Below are positions 1-9,985 of a DNA stretch of 33,172 nucleotides, in pieces (the stretch's first letter is position 1; each line of letters opens with the position of its first letter). Under the pieces are notes generated by a model that searched no databases, was not told where the DNA came from, and was given only the letters and a program-made list of their open reading frames with translations. The DNA is from Phlegmacium glaucopus. Taxonomy: Eukaryota > Basidiomycota > Agaricomycetes > Agaricales > Cortinariaceae. Position numbers and translations under genes: made by a program. The stretch is from positions 96,893-130,064 of the forward strand of contig MU130238.1 in NCBI GenBank assembly GCA_015039465.1. Reading direction: 5' to 3'.

Positions 1-514
1 ACTTGCGGGGTATCCGATGCGGTCGATGTCGACCCGTTGTATGTGACATCGACAAGGATAGCCAAGCTCGCTTGCCCGTTCGCCTGGATACTCGGTTCGC
101 CGTACCGTACGGCCACGGCAGGCCGTCCCTAAACGGATCGACCTCCTAACCGCCGTGTCGACAGTACTCCTCCATCTACTATCCTTTTACTTACACACTC
201 TCTCCCTTAACAGTCTCCCGTACATCCAGTTTGTACACTACATCTATACTCTCGTAGCCCATTCGACTCGACTCAAACTACTTTCAGAGTTTCGCCGACT
301 TTGACGAGGCGTTAGCCGTCGACTCACTGACGGCCCTCTCGGACCCGCCGAGCCGTGCTACGGCGAGAGACAACGGTGGTAGACTACGACGAGTACACGG
401 TGAAAGACGCCGACTTAGAAAGTAGAGGCTACGTGAAGGCGGTACACGACGTCTCTGTAACGTTACCATGTTTATATAAAAATTCTAACATGGTTTTTTT
501 GTTGTTTACTTTGT
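1..514. other. Left part of the mirror-orientation block, gene content unclear
   Basis: No convincing frame is seen on either strand read normally. Read backwards without complementing, like the neighbouring 515-1852 segment, it stays partly open: one stretch runs from about 220 down to the window edge and begins, after a stop, with a frame containing a Met followed by TAVPPILQLG. Directly after the stop of the mirror ORF there is a possible mirror-sense intron (GTTGGG near 529, CAG near 448), which would make the protein longer. Several competing frames look plausible here, so I do not choose one. It is probably part of the same reversed block, because the TA-rich/AT-poor dinucleotide pattern is shared. 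Confidence 0.4.
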
Positions 515-1852
515 AATCAGCGGGTTGGTCGCCAGTAGTTTCACCCGTTTTAGCCGTCGGCATATCCCCGGGCTCGACGGAGAAGGCTGTCCAGGTGGAC
601 GGCGAGGACGGCGAGGACGAAGGACGAGAACGAGGAGAAGGAGGAGACTTAGTCCTTGTTTACATAGCCGTTTTAGAAATTTGTATCATACTACCGGGAG
701 TAGTAGAAGAAGCAGTAGACTACCTTGTTTCTATAGGGGTGTATGTTATGGGAGGGGGCTGAGTTACAGTAGTAGACTACCATATTTCTAGAGGCATCTT
801 TCTTATGGGCGTGACGTCAGCTGACCTGACGGGAGTTGTACCTACCGACAACTACCAGGATGTAGTACTAGCAGTCTTAGTAGTTCCATATGCTTGCAAC
901 CGTCCCGCCAGGAGCATCCGTAGAGTCTTTAGAGTTCCAGCCTTAGCAGTTCCTTTTGCCAGGTGCCTCGGCGTGTGACGGGTAGTGAGCTACGCCAAAC
1001 AACTCGTCATCGAACATTTTTTGACCCCCATTGGCTATTACCTTGTAGCAGGAGGCTTAGGGGGTATTTTTACCAATTGCCGTTCCGTAAAGCGAGGCTT
1101 CGCCGTCGCCGATAGAGTGGCCGTCCCGATGACTACAGGAGACGTCCGCCCACGCGGCTGACTCACCCGTGTAGCCGTGTGAGGAGTAGCCTGGGTTACA
1201 TATATCGACACAGTTACAACGACGGCTAATACTCTCTACGCTGTCGATAGAACTCTAATCCCTTCTCCGTCTTTTACCAGTTTCTACACTAGTATGGATT
1301 GACTCGTCCTCCAGCTTGTATTAGTCCCCCTCCTACTCCGTTGGTGGAGTAGAGAGACCATAGACTAAACTCTCCGTGAGCTGGCCCTCGCCCTCGCCGT
1401 CCCAGAACGGCTGGGGGACCTACATTTCCTTTTAACGCTTTCCGGTCCCCTTAAACTCTCCGGAGTTCGAGACCAAGGTGGAGTTATAGACTCGATTCAA
1501 AGAGTATCGAACCACCCAAACGCTCAAGGAACAAATTGACCTGCACATGGGAAAATCACCCTGGCCAGCTCAGACTGCCGTTCAGGGTTGGCCACTCCGA
1601 GAGCAGCATCGGGCTCACGCCGTTCCGTTTCAGGACTAGACGACGTGCTTGGTAGAGCTAATCTAGAAGGAGTAAGTTGAGTTAGGGGGTACAGGTGAAG
1701 ACACTACCCAGGTGACGAGGACTTCCGCCTCATCCTTCTACTCGGCGAGGGCTACGGCGAGGGCGATGACTACCGACCCGCCTACTCGACGTGAGAAACT
1801 ACTGTCGTCGAAACATCTTATTTAAATCCGGTCGCTGGCGTTCGCCCGAACT
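515..1852. other. Mirror ORF: 445 codons when the + strand is read 3'->5' without complementing
   Basis: Reading bases 1852, 1851, 1850 ... down to 515 as they stand (string reversed, not reverse-complemented) gives an uninterrupted frame from a TAG at 1855-1853 to a TAA at 517-515. The product looks like a real protein: S/P/A-rich start, then WTWGIELNEEDLIEMVRAAD, repeated acidic-Ser motifs (FLDDSD, YLDDSDD, IFIPSDDDIESGEG, IFVPSDDEEDDEG, FVPDSEEEEEQEQ) and an end in FAHFDDRWLGD. The same stretch has no normal minus-strand frame over 60 codons and only one short one on plus. Dinucleotides are inverted too: in 661-780 I count 18 TA against 7 AT, while a control in the NLR gene (15001-15120) has 8 TA and 15 AT. 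No recombination reaction makes such a parallel inversion, so this is most likely a data-handling artefact or a deliberately reversed block carrying a transposon-type basidiomycete gene. Family not recognised. The N terminus (no early Met) presumably lies in another exon. Confidence 0.8.
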
Positions 1853-1861
1853 GATCATGAC

Positions 1862-1910
1862 AACTACACTGTATGCGTTCGCTGGGCGTCATACTCGTTA
1901 CAGTGTAGTT
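1862..1910. repeat. 12-bp perfect inverted repeat at the edge of the mirror block
   Basis: AACTACACTGTA (1862-1873) pairs perfectly with TACAGTGTAGTT (1899-1910), leaving a 25-nt loop. It falls in the only interval (about 1853-1909) where the switch from mirror reading to normal reading can lie. The right arm also contains the presumed splice acceptor TAG of the first normally oriented exon. The position may be coincidence. Confidence 0.6.
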
Positions 1911-2732
1911 TACCATCCTGGGTCTAGATGACGATAAAAAGCTGTATTCTCATTGCCGAGTAAGTTTTTTCTTCTCTGTTCTTCTTTCGTTCACTGTACA
2001 CTGTTGATACTTGTTATAGTCAACTGTTCGAGATGTTGTGGCACATGCGGGTCTCCCATCAGGGGTCGACTGGCAGCTTCAAGATGTAGTAGCTGTAGGG
2101 AAAGTCACACAAGTAGTAAGTTTTCACGTTAATTCTCTGTTAACTATTACTTACTACACATTACGAAGGCGATTTCTAGGAATAAGCACTTACGACGCTA
2201 CAAAGGAAACTGGGCAACACTCGAAATAATGAAGTCGATGCTCAAAAACCGGCGCTGCTATAAACAGCGCATCACATCCTCAGATCAATATAACCAGGAT
2301 GATGGAGAAGAGTTGGAGGAGGGTGAGGGTGAGAAGGCGGATGAGGGTGAGAAAGAGAGTGAGAGTGAGAAGGAGGGAAATGACAGTGACTGGGATAGCA
2401 TGTACATGCCGGAGAGGATCAGCAAGGAGGATGGGAACAAGAATGAGGGTGGGCATGATGTGGATGGGGATGATATTGAGGAGCTTGGAAGGAATGAGGA
2501 CAATGGGAATGGCATGGATGGGGATGATATTGAGGAGTTTGGAGGGAAGGATGATGAGGGAAGGAATGGGGAAGGAAGTTGCAGTGTCGAGCAGGCGGCC
2601 GCTACAGGATTAGCCAGAACCAAGAAGAGAAAGGTGACCCACAATGACGAACCAGCAACCACCACCACCACCAGAGCGGCAGGGAAGAGGAAGAAAGTGG
2701 ATGGTAGTGGGGGTGATCAGGTGGCCAGTTGA
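1909..2732 (+). CDS. 3' end of a spliced gene for an acidic, NLS-bearing protein (5' part missing)
   Basis: Three exons fit in phase: 1909-1959, 2020-2115 and 2187-2732. Introns are 1960-2019 (GTAAGT...TTATAG, pyrimidine-rich) and 2116-2186 (GTAAGT...AATAAG). The first exon is preceded by an in-frame TAG that serves as acceptor, so the real start lies further left, where the sequence turns into the mirror block. The protein runs through STVRDVVAHAGLPSG and HLRRYKGNWATLEIMKSMLK, a basic segment, into a long Glu/Asp/Gly-rich tail. That tail contains an internal duplication (DGDDIEEL / DGDDIEEF, about 57 bp apart) and a TKKRKV nuclear localisation signal plus a second basic cluster (GKRKK). It ends at TGA 2730-2732. 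I recall similar C-terminal tails from transposon-associated hypothetical proteins of mushrooms, but no catalytic domain is visible. Function unknown, probably nuclear. Confidence 0.6.
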
Positions 2733-3420
2733 TCAGCACCATTGACAAAAAGAGCACTGCCGAAGAGGAAGTATTCCAAAAAAAAGGATTGACAACCCTT
2801 TAGGTACTGTCGTTATTCATGCTTGTAAATCATGGTTTTTACACCTAAACATTCAGGAAAATCACATCAAAGTTTCTCTATATACACTAGCAATGAATGT
2901 TTTTTTGTACCTAATCACTCAGGAAATACCACTAGTTATTCGGAAAATCACATCTAAATCTTTCTTTATTTACACTGATAATGACTGCTTTTTTGTACCC
3001 AAACACTCGAGAAATTACATTGGTTAATATTTTTTTATATCTAAACATTCAGAAATGTTCATCTAGTCTTTATCTATTCACACCATCTAAAATCAAAAAA
3101 TCAATGTTAAGTGTAAAAATTTCATCGCTACAACTATCAGAAATTCCAACCTTAAATTCCACCCTTTCAGGGTCGTGAATCTTTAATATATCGCCAGCAA
3201 TTCCAACCCCACACAACATTAATTGGTGTTTTATCCACTGTTTACCATTGTAATTATTTATACTTAAGGTTAGAAATTACATAACAAACTAATGTAATTA
3301 ATGGCATTGGTTCCACCACAAATTGGTGGAAATTCACCAAAAATTGCTGGAAATTATGATTCTTTTTGATGGAATCTGGGGTTGTTTTTTACAACCCCCC
3401 TGGTCTCACAGTGAATCCAC
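2733..3420. repeat. AT-rich intergenic DNA with degenerate ~60-120 bp repeats
   Basis: No gene seen. Between about 2840 and 3080 a phrase close to TTTTGTACCTAAACATTCAGG followed by an AAATCACAT-type end recurs at least four times with substitutions (around 2843, 2898, 2992 and 3033). Around 3310-3360 there is a short AAATTGGTGGAAATT / AAATTGCTGGAAATT pair, and 3411-3450 holds a GGATTC/GAATCC inverted motif. Confidence 0.4.
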
Positions 3421-4207
3421 TCGGATTCCATTCAGATTCCGAGCGGAAACTGTGGGGCACTGTAAAGACCTCCTTTCCTTGTCCCATATTGGATGATGAC
3501 AATTGAAATCCCCTAACCAGGTATATCACTCATTTACTTGTTCCTCCCAGTGATGTAACTGCACAGAGCTTGTTGTGAAAAGGCGTATTTTCAAGATTAT
3601 CAAATCTCTACTCAAAACAATAACTCAATCAATACTTTATACAATCTTATAATGCAAGTTGGGTTTTCTAGAAAGTATAACCTTTCCAAGACTTTGAATT
3701 TCACTTCAACTAGTACACACAGTAACAACAATAATTTGGATCAATTGAAGGATGATCAAACTTTTAAGTGGTTTTGCAATTTATGGCTTGCACCAACAAT
3801 CAGTCAAAGAATTTTCAAGACTTTACTGATTGATTTAAACTTGTGTACACAAAAGTCCAAGACTTTGTTACAGCTTCAACACAATTGCATACACAAGAAG
3901 ACCCCTTGCTTCTGTTATGACTTCAACACAATTGCATACACAAGAAGACTCAAACTTCTGCTATGACTTTAACACAACACAACTTTTATAACAATTCAAC
4001 AATTGTTACAACAAGTTCAACAACACTCTGAGAAACTGATTTATGTTCAATACCCTGATCTCAAAGACAAGTGTTCTTGCTCAATGTCTAAGACAGTGAG
4101 CTGTACTAGGTTTCAAATGAGGGGGGGAAAGAAAGAATCCAACTTTCTGACTATTTACAAACCCTGGGAGGTATTTTATACATTTGAGATATTTAAGAAT
4201 AGATAAT
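3421..4207. other. No gene seen; 47-bp tandem duplication
   Basis: AT-rich, with only short frames of no protein character. The segment 3874-3920 (CTTCAACACAATTGCATACA...) is repeated immediately at 3921-3966 with a few changes, and a third partial copy starts at about 3967. CAACA-rich composition from 3960 to 4030 is reminiscent of retrotransposon LTR/leader DNA, but neither termini nor a primer-binding site could be identified. Confidence 0.4.
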
Positions 4208-4516
4208 GTCCAAAAATAGATATACTGGTTCCTGGTACCCTTGCTTTGGTTCTGGCACCATGTGCACACATTTTTCCAGGACCCCTGAAAGTACCCTTGG
4301 AACCCATATCCCGATCCAGATAAAAATTCTCAAAATTTTTTGAAAACCCATAGCACTGTCCAGATAGAAATTGGGCCATTTTGGCCGGAACCCAGAGGAG
4401 GATTTCCAGATAGAAATTGGACTGGCCGACCTAACCCAGAGCCGCTTCCGGATAAAAAATGGGTGCAAGTGGGGAACTGAACGCAAGACCTTCCAGAAGG
4501 TCATCAACTGAGACAT
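4208..4516 (-). mobile_element. SINE-like element with tRNA-type promoter boxes
   Basis: On the minus strand a box A-like TGTCTCAGTTGATGA (4515-4501) is followed about 20 nt later by a box B-like GCGTTCAGTTCCCCAC (4484-4469), the spacing of a tRNA gene. Acceptor-stem pairing is poor, so this is a tRNA-derived segment and not a tRNA. The body downstream repeats ATTTCTATCTGG/TTTTTATCTGG four times at roughly 40-bp intervals and ends in a block (4279-4311) that recurs inverted at 5053-5085. The polymerase III promoter is inferred from the box matches only. Confidence 0.45.
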
Positions 4517-4829
4517 TAACCACTACATAAACTAGACATGTGTTTTGAGTATTATATCCTGTACCAAGATAAGATGTATTGCGCTCAGCCAAATTTTATC
4601 ACACCAGTTCTGTAATCTAGAGTTTTCATCTCCTGTTCACATCTCATACCCCATGTCATCACCAGACTTCATCAAAATCCATGACGAGCCAGATATCAAA
4701 GGTAGCAGCAGGACAGTCCTCAAAGCTCTGAAAGCTCTTGCTGGAAGGAAAAAACTGGCAGAGGACGAGCTTAGCTGGGCCTCGAAATGGCAAGATTTGC
4801 TGTATTTTTGTGGAATCCTAATGTACTAG
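4517..4829. other. Spacer between two SINE-like copies, no gene seen
   Basis: A 94-codon frame on + crosses this spacer but has no recognisable domain or coding signature. It could be host sequence between two independent insertions, or the centre of one composite element bounded by the inverted blocks. Confidence 0.3.
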
Positions 4830-5126
4830 GCTTGTTCACTTATGAGAGGCTCGTAGCATGTGTAATAGGGCTCCAGAGAAGCCGCTGAGTGAAAAATGTG
4901 CATTTTAAAGTGAAAAAAGTGAAAATAGCGGTTTTTGGGTAACCCAGATCCGCGTCCAGATAAAATTTGCCCATACCTGGACCCAGATCCGCCATCCGGA
5001 TAGAAATCGCCCAAAACTGTCCAGATAAAATTTTGGAAAATTTCGACTTTTTGGATATGGGTTCCAAGGGTACTTTCAGGGGTCCTATTTTTCCTGAAAA
5101 TATAGGGGTTGTCTATTTTTAGCCCC
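4830..5126 (+). mobile_element. Second SINE-like copy, inverted relative to the first
   Basis: Contains a 33-bp block (5053-5085) that is the exact reverse complement of 4279-4311, preceded by three CCAGATAAAATT/CCGGATAGAAAT motifs (about 4957, 4996 and 5021). No tRNA-type head was found, so this copy is 5'-truncated or belongs to a different subfamily. Both copies diverge outside the shared tail, and the outer ends share a TAAAAATAGA-like phrase. Confidence 0.4.
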
Positions 5127-5874
5127 ATGTTACTAATTTTAGGTAGTTTCCACCCCTCTTGATGGTAACTGTGCCTATTGTGCCTGGAAACAATCTTTAT
5201 GATGGTTCAGCACTCCCCCTATCCTTAATCATCATGATTCCCACACAATCACATGGTTCTACTATCTTGGTTATTCTGCTTCCACTGTTGCTAGGGCACC
5301 AACCTTCCCCTGAATATTTATTAATAATATTCTGTTGCTCCACAATCACACCCCACAACATTTGCTAACCCAATATTGTTTATTTAACTTTTCCTGTGCC
5401 AAGTCTATAAGGATATTCATGGATTTATTGGTTTTAATCCAGACATGTAGTCTATTGACCACACTTATTAACTATATGCATTTAATTCACACAGTAATAG
5501 GTCTAATCAGCAGTTGTAGGGTAGACAACTCTGATTCCCTTGTTTATTATCAGCTGTGTTAGCCTGTTATTGGTGCATTAATTAATATTTATGCTGAAAT
5601 AATAGATAAAAATTGCAAAAACCATGCTTATGCAGATTTAAATCATATCACTGGTTCCTTCCTGTCCTTCTCCTTTCCTCCCTCATGAACTCCTTCACCA
5701 CCTCTAAACTTCTATTGTGTTCACAGTCATTGTAAATGTTGATTATGCATATTCCCCCAAATTCACCATGCATCCGTATCCCCAATATGTCTGATGATGG
5801 CAGCCAAATTGTTCATGGATAGTTTTCAATTGACTAGAATTATTGATCTAGTTTTGTTTGGGTTTTCTAGGTGA
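5127..5874. other. No gene seen, AT-rich
   Basis: Only short frames without domain features. Nothing repeats clearly within the stretch. Confidence 0.4.
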
Positions 5875-6060
5875 TGTTTTGGGTATAGGGAATGTCATGG
5901 GCCACCCTGGGGTTTTCCAGGGCAACCCGCACCTGTACCCATCAAAACCTGTACCCACGTCCACGGGCGCAGGTTTTGACAGGCACGGGTGTGGGTTCTG
6001 CAAAAACCCAAGGGTATATAACCCATGGATGGGTACACATCCAAAACTGACAGGGACAAT
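5875..6060. repeat. Interspersed GGGTA/ACCCGTACC-type repeat, copy 1
   Basis: A GC-richer island with GGGTATAGGGAATGTCATGG followed by several ACCTGTACCCA / CACGGGTGTGGGTT phrases. Its first ~30 bp match, in opposite orientation, the edge of the island at 9690-9812. Typical of a small high-copy interspersed repeat. Termini not defined. Confidence 0.45.
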
Positions 6061-6846
6061 ACATTATAATTATTAATTTATTATTTACTGGTAGTAAATC
6101 AACCATGGGTGACTTAATCACACTGACCAGCAAATCCCGGGACACCCGTCAAACCCATGTCACGGTATCACGCTGATAGGACCCATATAACCTCTAGGTT
6201 CGTAAACTGGTTATTTTTGCGTTTTAACAACTTTGCAGCATACGCGGATACCTCGCGGGTACCAGTTTCGTTCGCACCATCATTCGCAATTCTCGCACAT
6301 CCTTCGCATCTCACACAACATACTATAATCCTCACATAACCTTCGCACGTCACTTCTACGACCTTTCTAACTATCCAACGCACCCTCATTCCTCTTCGCA
6401 CTTCATACTTAGACATATCTTCAACTCTCTCTATCAATACTGGACTTAGCCATTTCTTTCCTTCACAACCACACCTTTCCACAGCTTCCCTTTAATCTCA
6501 CGGTCTTTCACGGCTCGCATACACATCCCTTTCACCGGTTTGATCATGGTCCGTGTTGTTTTCAACTTACTTTCTTTTAACTTTCTATATATATTATTAT
6601 TTTATCATCTCCTTCGAAACAGGAGGTCATTCAACTGACCTCCTTACTCATCACTTCTATTATTATTCTATCTCCTATTTCTTTGTTACCAAACTACTGG
6701 GCCCATGTGACTTCGCACTAGCTCAATTTTTACATTACTGTTTCGCATATCCGCACCTGGCTAGCTTGTTGCTCTTGTATTAAGTACCTGTAGCAAGTAG
6801 GAGGCAAGGTGAACAAGAGACGGCCAGAGTTTTGATCCCATAAACT
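6061..6846. other. Pyrimidine-rich repeat-like region, no gene
   Basis: Rich in CTTCGCAC / TTCGCAT phrases on +. The minus frame at 6168-6482 has no domain character. May be part of a decayed LTR retrotransposon together with the following segments. At 6623-6645 AGGTCATTCAACTGACCT forms a short perfect hairpin (AGGTCA/TGACCT). Confidence 0.35.
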
Positions 6847-7520
6847 TTGCAGCAATGTTCTAAGTCAATAGTCTCATCCTTTAAGTTACTTCGCGTACTG
6901 CGTTATCGTTCGCGGACTTCGCTATCTTCGCGGTCTACTCGTCCAGCGTATTTCAATACCGCGAACTTCCCTTTAAATTCTATCGAGGAAATCTACATTA
7001 ACCCCTCCGAACTATGTTACTACTTGCGGTCTGACCCCACCGCTAGTACATCAACGCACCAATACTGATTGGTAGCGTGAGAAGAAAGCTTAAAAGTCGC
7101 CATCATGAAAATAAGCGGACTTCAAATTCACTTACCTATTTTGGAAGCAGCCCTGAATCGTGTTCCTGGTCAACAAAATCATTCGTTCAACGATAACATC
7201 CCCATCGCTCATCATACTCTCAATGTCTCACACTATGCTCTCCATCGTTTTCACTATTGACATGCTCCTAAGCATATACCATCCATTCGTTCCTTGGCTA
7301 GTGATCCAGCAAAGCGATCAATCTACTATTTGCATTGGTCATCAGCTCGTGTTTGATCGTATCTTTGGTCCATCATTTCAAGAACGGCCCCTTTATGGAC
7401 GCATCAACTACATCTCCCATTATGTACAAGGCTTTGTCATTGTTGTTGTGGCTATGGACCCACAAGTCTTCCCCTCAGCCATCTATCTTGCCATCCCTCG
7501 CTGATACACTGTCAGTACGC
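6847..7520 (+). pseudogene. Degenerate coding remnant, possibly gag-like
   Basis: The frame 6847-7068 and then another phase from about 7150 to 7370 have protein-like composition (for example NRVPGQQNHSFNDNIPIAHH, then HAPKHIPSIRSLASDPAKRS) interrupted by stops. It reads as a decayed coding sequence next to LTR-like DNA. No zinc knuckle or protease motif is visible, so the gag interpretation is only contextual. Confidence 0.25.
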
Positions 7521-7675
7521 TAGGTGCTGTACTAACTGAGGTGTGATGCGGCTCGGGGCTTCGGTGGCCTAAACACTGAGTCAAGTATATGCAGAAAGGT
7601 TCCAACTAAGGTAGGGCGACGAGATATGAGACGAGCGAAACGAGGAGCAATGTAATGACGAAAGGGCGACGAAGG

Positions 7676-7865
7676 AACGAAGTGGCGACGCAGTGATGAA
7701 GGGGAGATGCAGTGACGAAGGGGAGATGCAGTGACGAAGGGGCGACGCAGTGACGAAGGGACGACGCAGTGACGAAGGGGAGACGCAGTGACGAAGGGGC
7801 GACGCAATGACGAAGGGGCGACGCAGTGACGAAGGGGCGACGCAGTGACGAAGTATGGGCGACTC
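7676..7865. repeat. 19-bp minisatellite, about 10 units
   Basis: The unit GACGAAGGGGCGACGCAGT is repeated head to tail with starts at 7676, 7695, 7714, 7733, 7752, 7771, 7790, 7809, 7828 and 7847, differing by single substitutions (GAGATGCAGT, GACGCAAT and similar). Because 19 is not a multiple of three, the minus strand cycles through all frames every 57 bp and gives open repeats of SLRRPFVTASPLRHC in more than one frame. No independent evidence of translation. Confidence 0.9.
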
Positions 7866-8920
7866 GCAGTAAAACGCAATGAAACGAAGGCGAACGACGG
7901 AGAGAGACGATGACAAGACTTAATTCTATACTCTGGGGAGAGAGGCGAATACTTTCTTATTGTCCTTTGTAACTAAATTACAGGAGGTTTTTATAGTAGG
8001 TAGAGGAGATCACATGGCTAAGTTGCACATGTGTATCTATAAAACAAATCAAAACGATGAAACAGGAGTCCAAGAGGGACTAGGCAAAATGGGGAGACAA
8101 AACATCAGGGATAGTGGGCAATAAATGAAAGAGGACCGGTCATCGCTCCGAGGACCGGCAGGAGACATGGGGTATAGGGAGGCGATCAAGGAGCGATGGC
8201 AAATGTATCAAAAATAAAGAAAACAACGCGTTTGAGGTAACCGAAGAGAGATAAAAGAATATAAATGATCAGCGACCCAAAATGCCCAATGGTGTTAAGG
8301 AACTTCTTGATCTGGTGATTGTCGCTGGATAGGAGCGACTGGTAGGGTAGCTACGACGATTTGACACCAAACGATTCGGTGTAGCGTAGGGGGACGTCGG
8401 TCTAGGCAGTGGACATGCCTACGACTCTTAGACGAGTGAGCATTACCAAATATGGAAAAAGCATGACTATACATGTGACCGCTGGTGAAAGGGAGCGAAA
8501 GGGAGGCAGGACGCCTAATGTCGTCCGGGTACTGCCGGAAAAGGGGGCGATCGTACGAGCGAAATATAGCCAAGGCATTTAGGAAGCTTCTGGGACAGTA
8601 GAGGCGACGACCGAATAGCCAGCGACTTATCTATGCAATGAAACAGCAAATAGTCGGTGTAAGCGGCGACGTAGAGCGACGTCGCTGCCAAAAATGCGAA
8701 AAACGAAGGCAGGGAACCAGCATGCTCATCATCGCTCCTGGATCTCACTCAGTCCCCTATCCTCACTCATCTACCTCTTATCTTATCATTCACTGCCAAA
8801 ACCATCATTCACGCGGTACCTGAAGCCTTCCCACCCTCTTTATGACAATTTAGGAAGTCCAGGAGGATCACAACTAAGCGGGAATTGCAGATGAATCAGC
8901 AGCAGAGGATTATTCTCGCA
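7866..8920 (-). mobile_element. LTR-like remnant on the minus strand
   Basis: On the minus strand a TATA-type sequence (CTATAAAAAC, about 7997-7988) is followed within 50 nt by an AATAAGAAA polyadenylation-like signal, the compact arrangement seen in LTR R regions, and then by the minisatellite. The region 8290-8720 is rich in GACGAC/GTCGC words. No paired LTR, primer-binding site or pol domain is present, so the call is tentative. Confidence 0.25.
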
Positions 8921-9592
8921 GTGTGTCAAGTGTTATCAAGGCTGCACGACATGGGACCATGGGCAAGTAGTGTTTTCTCAGGAACAAGGCTGCGCCTTTC
9001 AAGTGTTGACTCAGGACCTTTCACATTTTTGACATGACCACACGCCTATGGAGTCGATATATTTTTTGCTATTGGACTATGTACACTGCCTTCTCTTCTT
9101 TTCTCTCGCACTTTGACACTTTGCAGATTTTTTTATTGTTCCTTCTTCTTTTCCATTGTTCTTTTCTTCTTGCAGCTGTCCTCTCTTTATCTTTCTTCCT
9201 TTGACAGCGCGTACTTTGTTTCTTTTATTGTTTTACATAGCCTCATCCTTAGGGTATAAATACTGCTCTTTTGTACCAGGATAGGTAGTTCAGTTCAATT
9301 CATTCTTACCCCCCAACAATCGTCATCTCAGTGGAATTCCAGTGAATTCCTTCCTCAAGTTCGCTTTTTCTGCCTTTAACTGTCAATCTATCCCCACTGT
9401 CAATTACTATAGTCTTGCTGAAGACTCCCTCTTATTCTTCCTCGTCCTCTTCCTTAACCCCTCTGAGTTTGCTTTTTCAGTCCTTTACTGTCAACCCACT
9501 GTTTACTGCTATAGTCTTGCTGAAGACTCTTCCTCATTCATCCTCATCCTTCTCATCTCTATTCTCACCCCCTACCTCTGTGTGATACAAGT
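8921..9592 (+). mobile_element. Possible solo LTR with TATA box and 109-bp internal duplication
   Basis: Bounded by TGTGTCA (from about 8921) and TGATACA (ending near 9592), an imperfect inverted terminal pair of TG...CA type. GGGTATAAATACTG at about 9249-9262 is a strong TATA motif. Downstream, 9354-9461 and 9462-9571 are a tandem duplication (both contain TATAGTCTTGCTGAAGACTC). Flanking 5-bp target duplications do not match, so ends or age are uncertain. Confidence 0.3.
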
Positions 9593-9689
9593 CTAAGGTT
9601 ATACCTTCCCTAAACAAACAACAGGGAGGCTTTTGACTTAAAGACTAGTCCATTGCTCTCTGGTTGGAGTTTATATACAACAACAACAA

Positions 9690-9812
9690 CGATTTATAAC
9701 GGGTACAGGTTAGGCAGGGGTTACAAAGTTGCAACCCATGCCCATGCCTGCAGGTGCCTGTGGTACCAACCCATATGGGCTTGTAAACCCGTGACATTCC
9801 CTATTTGGGTAT
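9690..9812. repeat. Interspersed GGGTA-type repeat, copy 2, at the break point of the LINE
   Basis: Contains repeated ACCCATGCCCATGCC / GGTACC words and, at its right edge, CCCGTGACATTCCCTATTTGGGTAT, matching the inverted start of the copy at 5875. The LINE reading frame on the minus strand stops resembling an endonuclease exactly here, so this repeat marks the truncation or insertion point. Confidence 0.45.
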
Positions 9813-9975
9813 ACCACTGTCCAGTGGGGGTTTGCTCTGGTTTGTCCCAGAAAGTCTATGTGTGGTTCTTGTGACACTACAATGTTGTATTTAATGATTG
9901 CAGTAGGTCCAATTGTCCTTCTAAAGATCAGTTAATGTTTTGCTGCCATATTTTGAGCTTCTGTGATGTGTTTGA
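9813..9975 (-). pseudogene. Fragment of LINE ORF2, N terminus of the AP-endonuclease domain
   Basis: Just downstream of ORF1 the minus strand encodes KLKIWQQNIN, a stop, SLEGQLDLLQSLN, then after a one-base shift NIVVSQEPHIDFLGQTRANP and HWTVVYP. This is the characteristic start of the endonuclease (EEP family) domain of fungal Tad-like LINE ORF2 proteins, including the WQQN and QEPH motifs. It carries stops and a frameshift and is cut off at the 9690-9812 repeat. No reverse transcriptase remains. Confidence 0.75.
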
Positions 9976-9985
9976 TGTGTTTGTA

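Noticed and set aside
284..1850. Short conventional frames (284-469 minus, 525-791 plus) as genes
   Set aside because: Low-complexity Arg/Ser products, overlapped by the much longer mirror frame; no motifs or splice support.
2285..2671. 128-codon minus-strand frame with Ser/Pro/Phe-rich, membrane-like product
   Set aside because: Exact antisense of the acidic GAG/GAT-rich exon; its composition is the mirror of those codons.
4455..4516. A functional tRNA gene on the minus strand
   Set aside because: A and B box-like words are present but acceptor and anticodon arms do not pair properly; better explained as the tRNA-derived head of a SINE.
7676..7865. CRISPR array
   Set aside because: Units are contiguous without unique spacers and the host is a eukaryote; it is a minisatellite.
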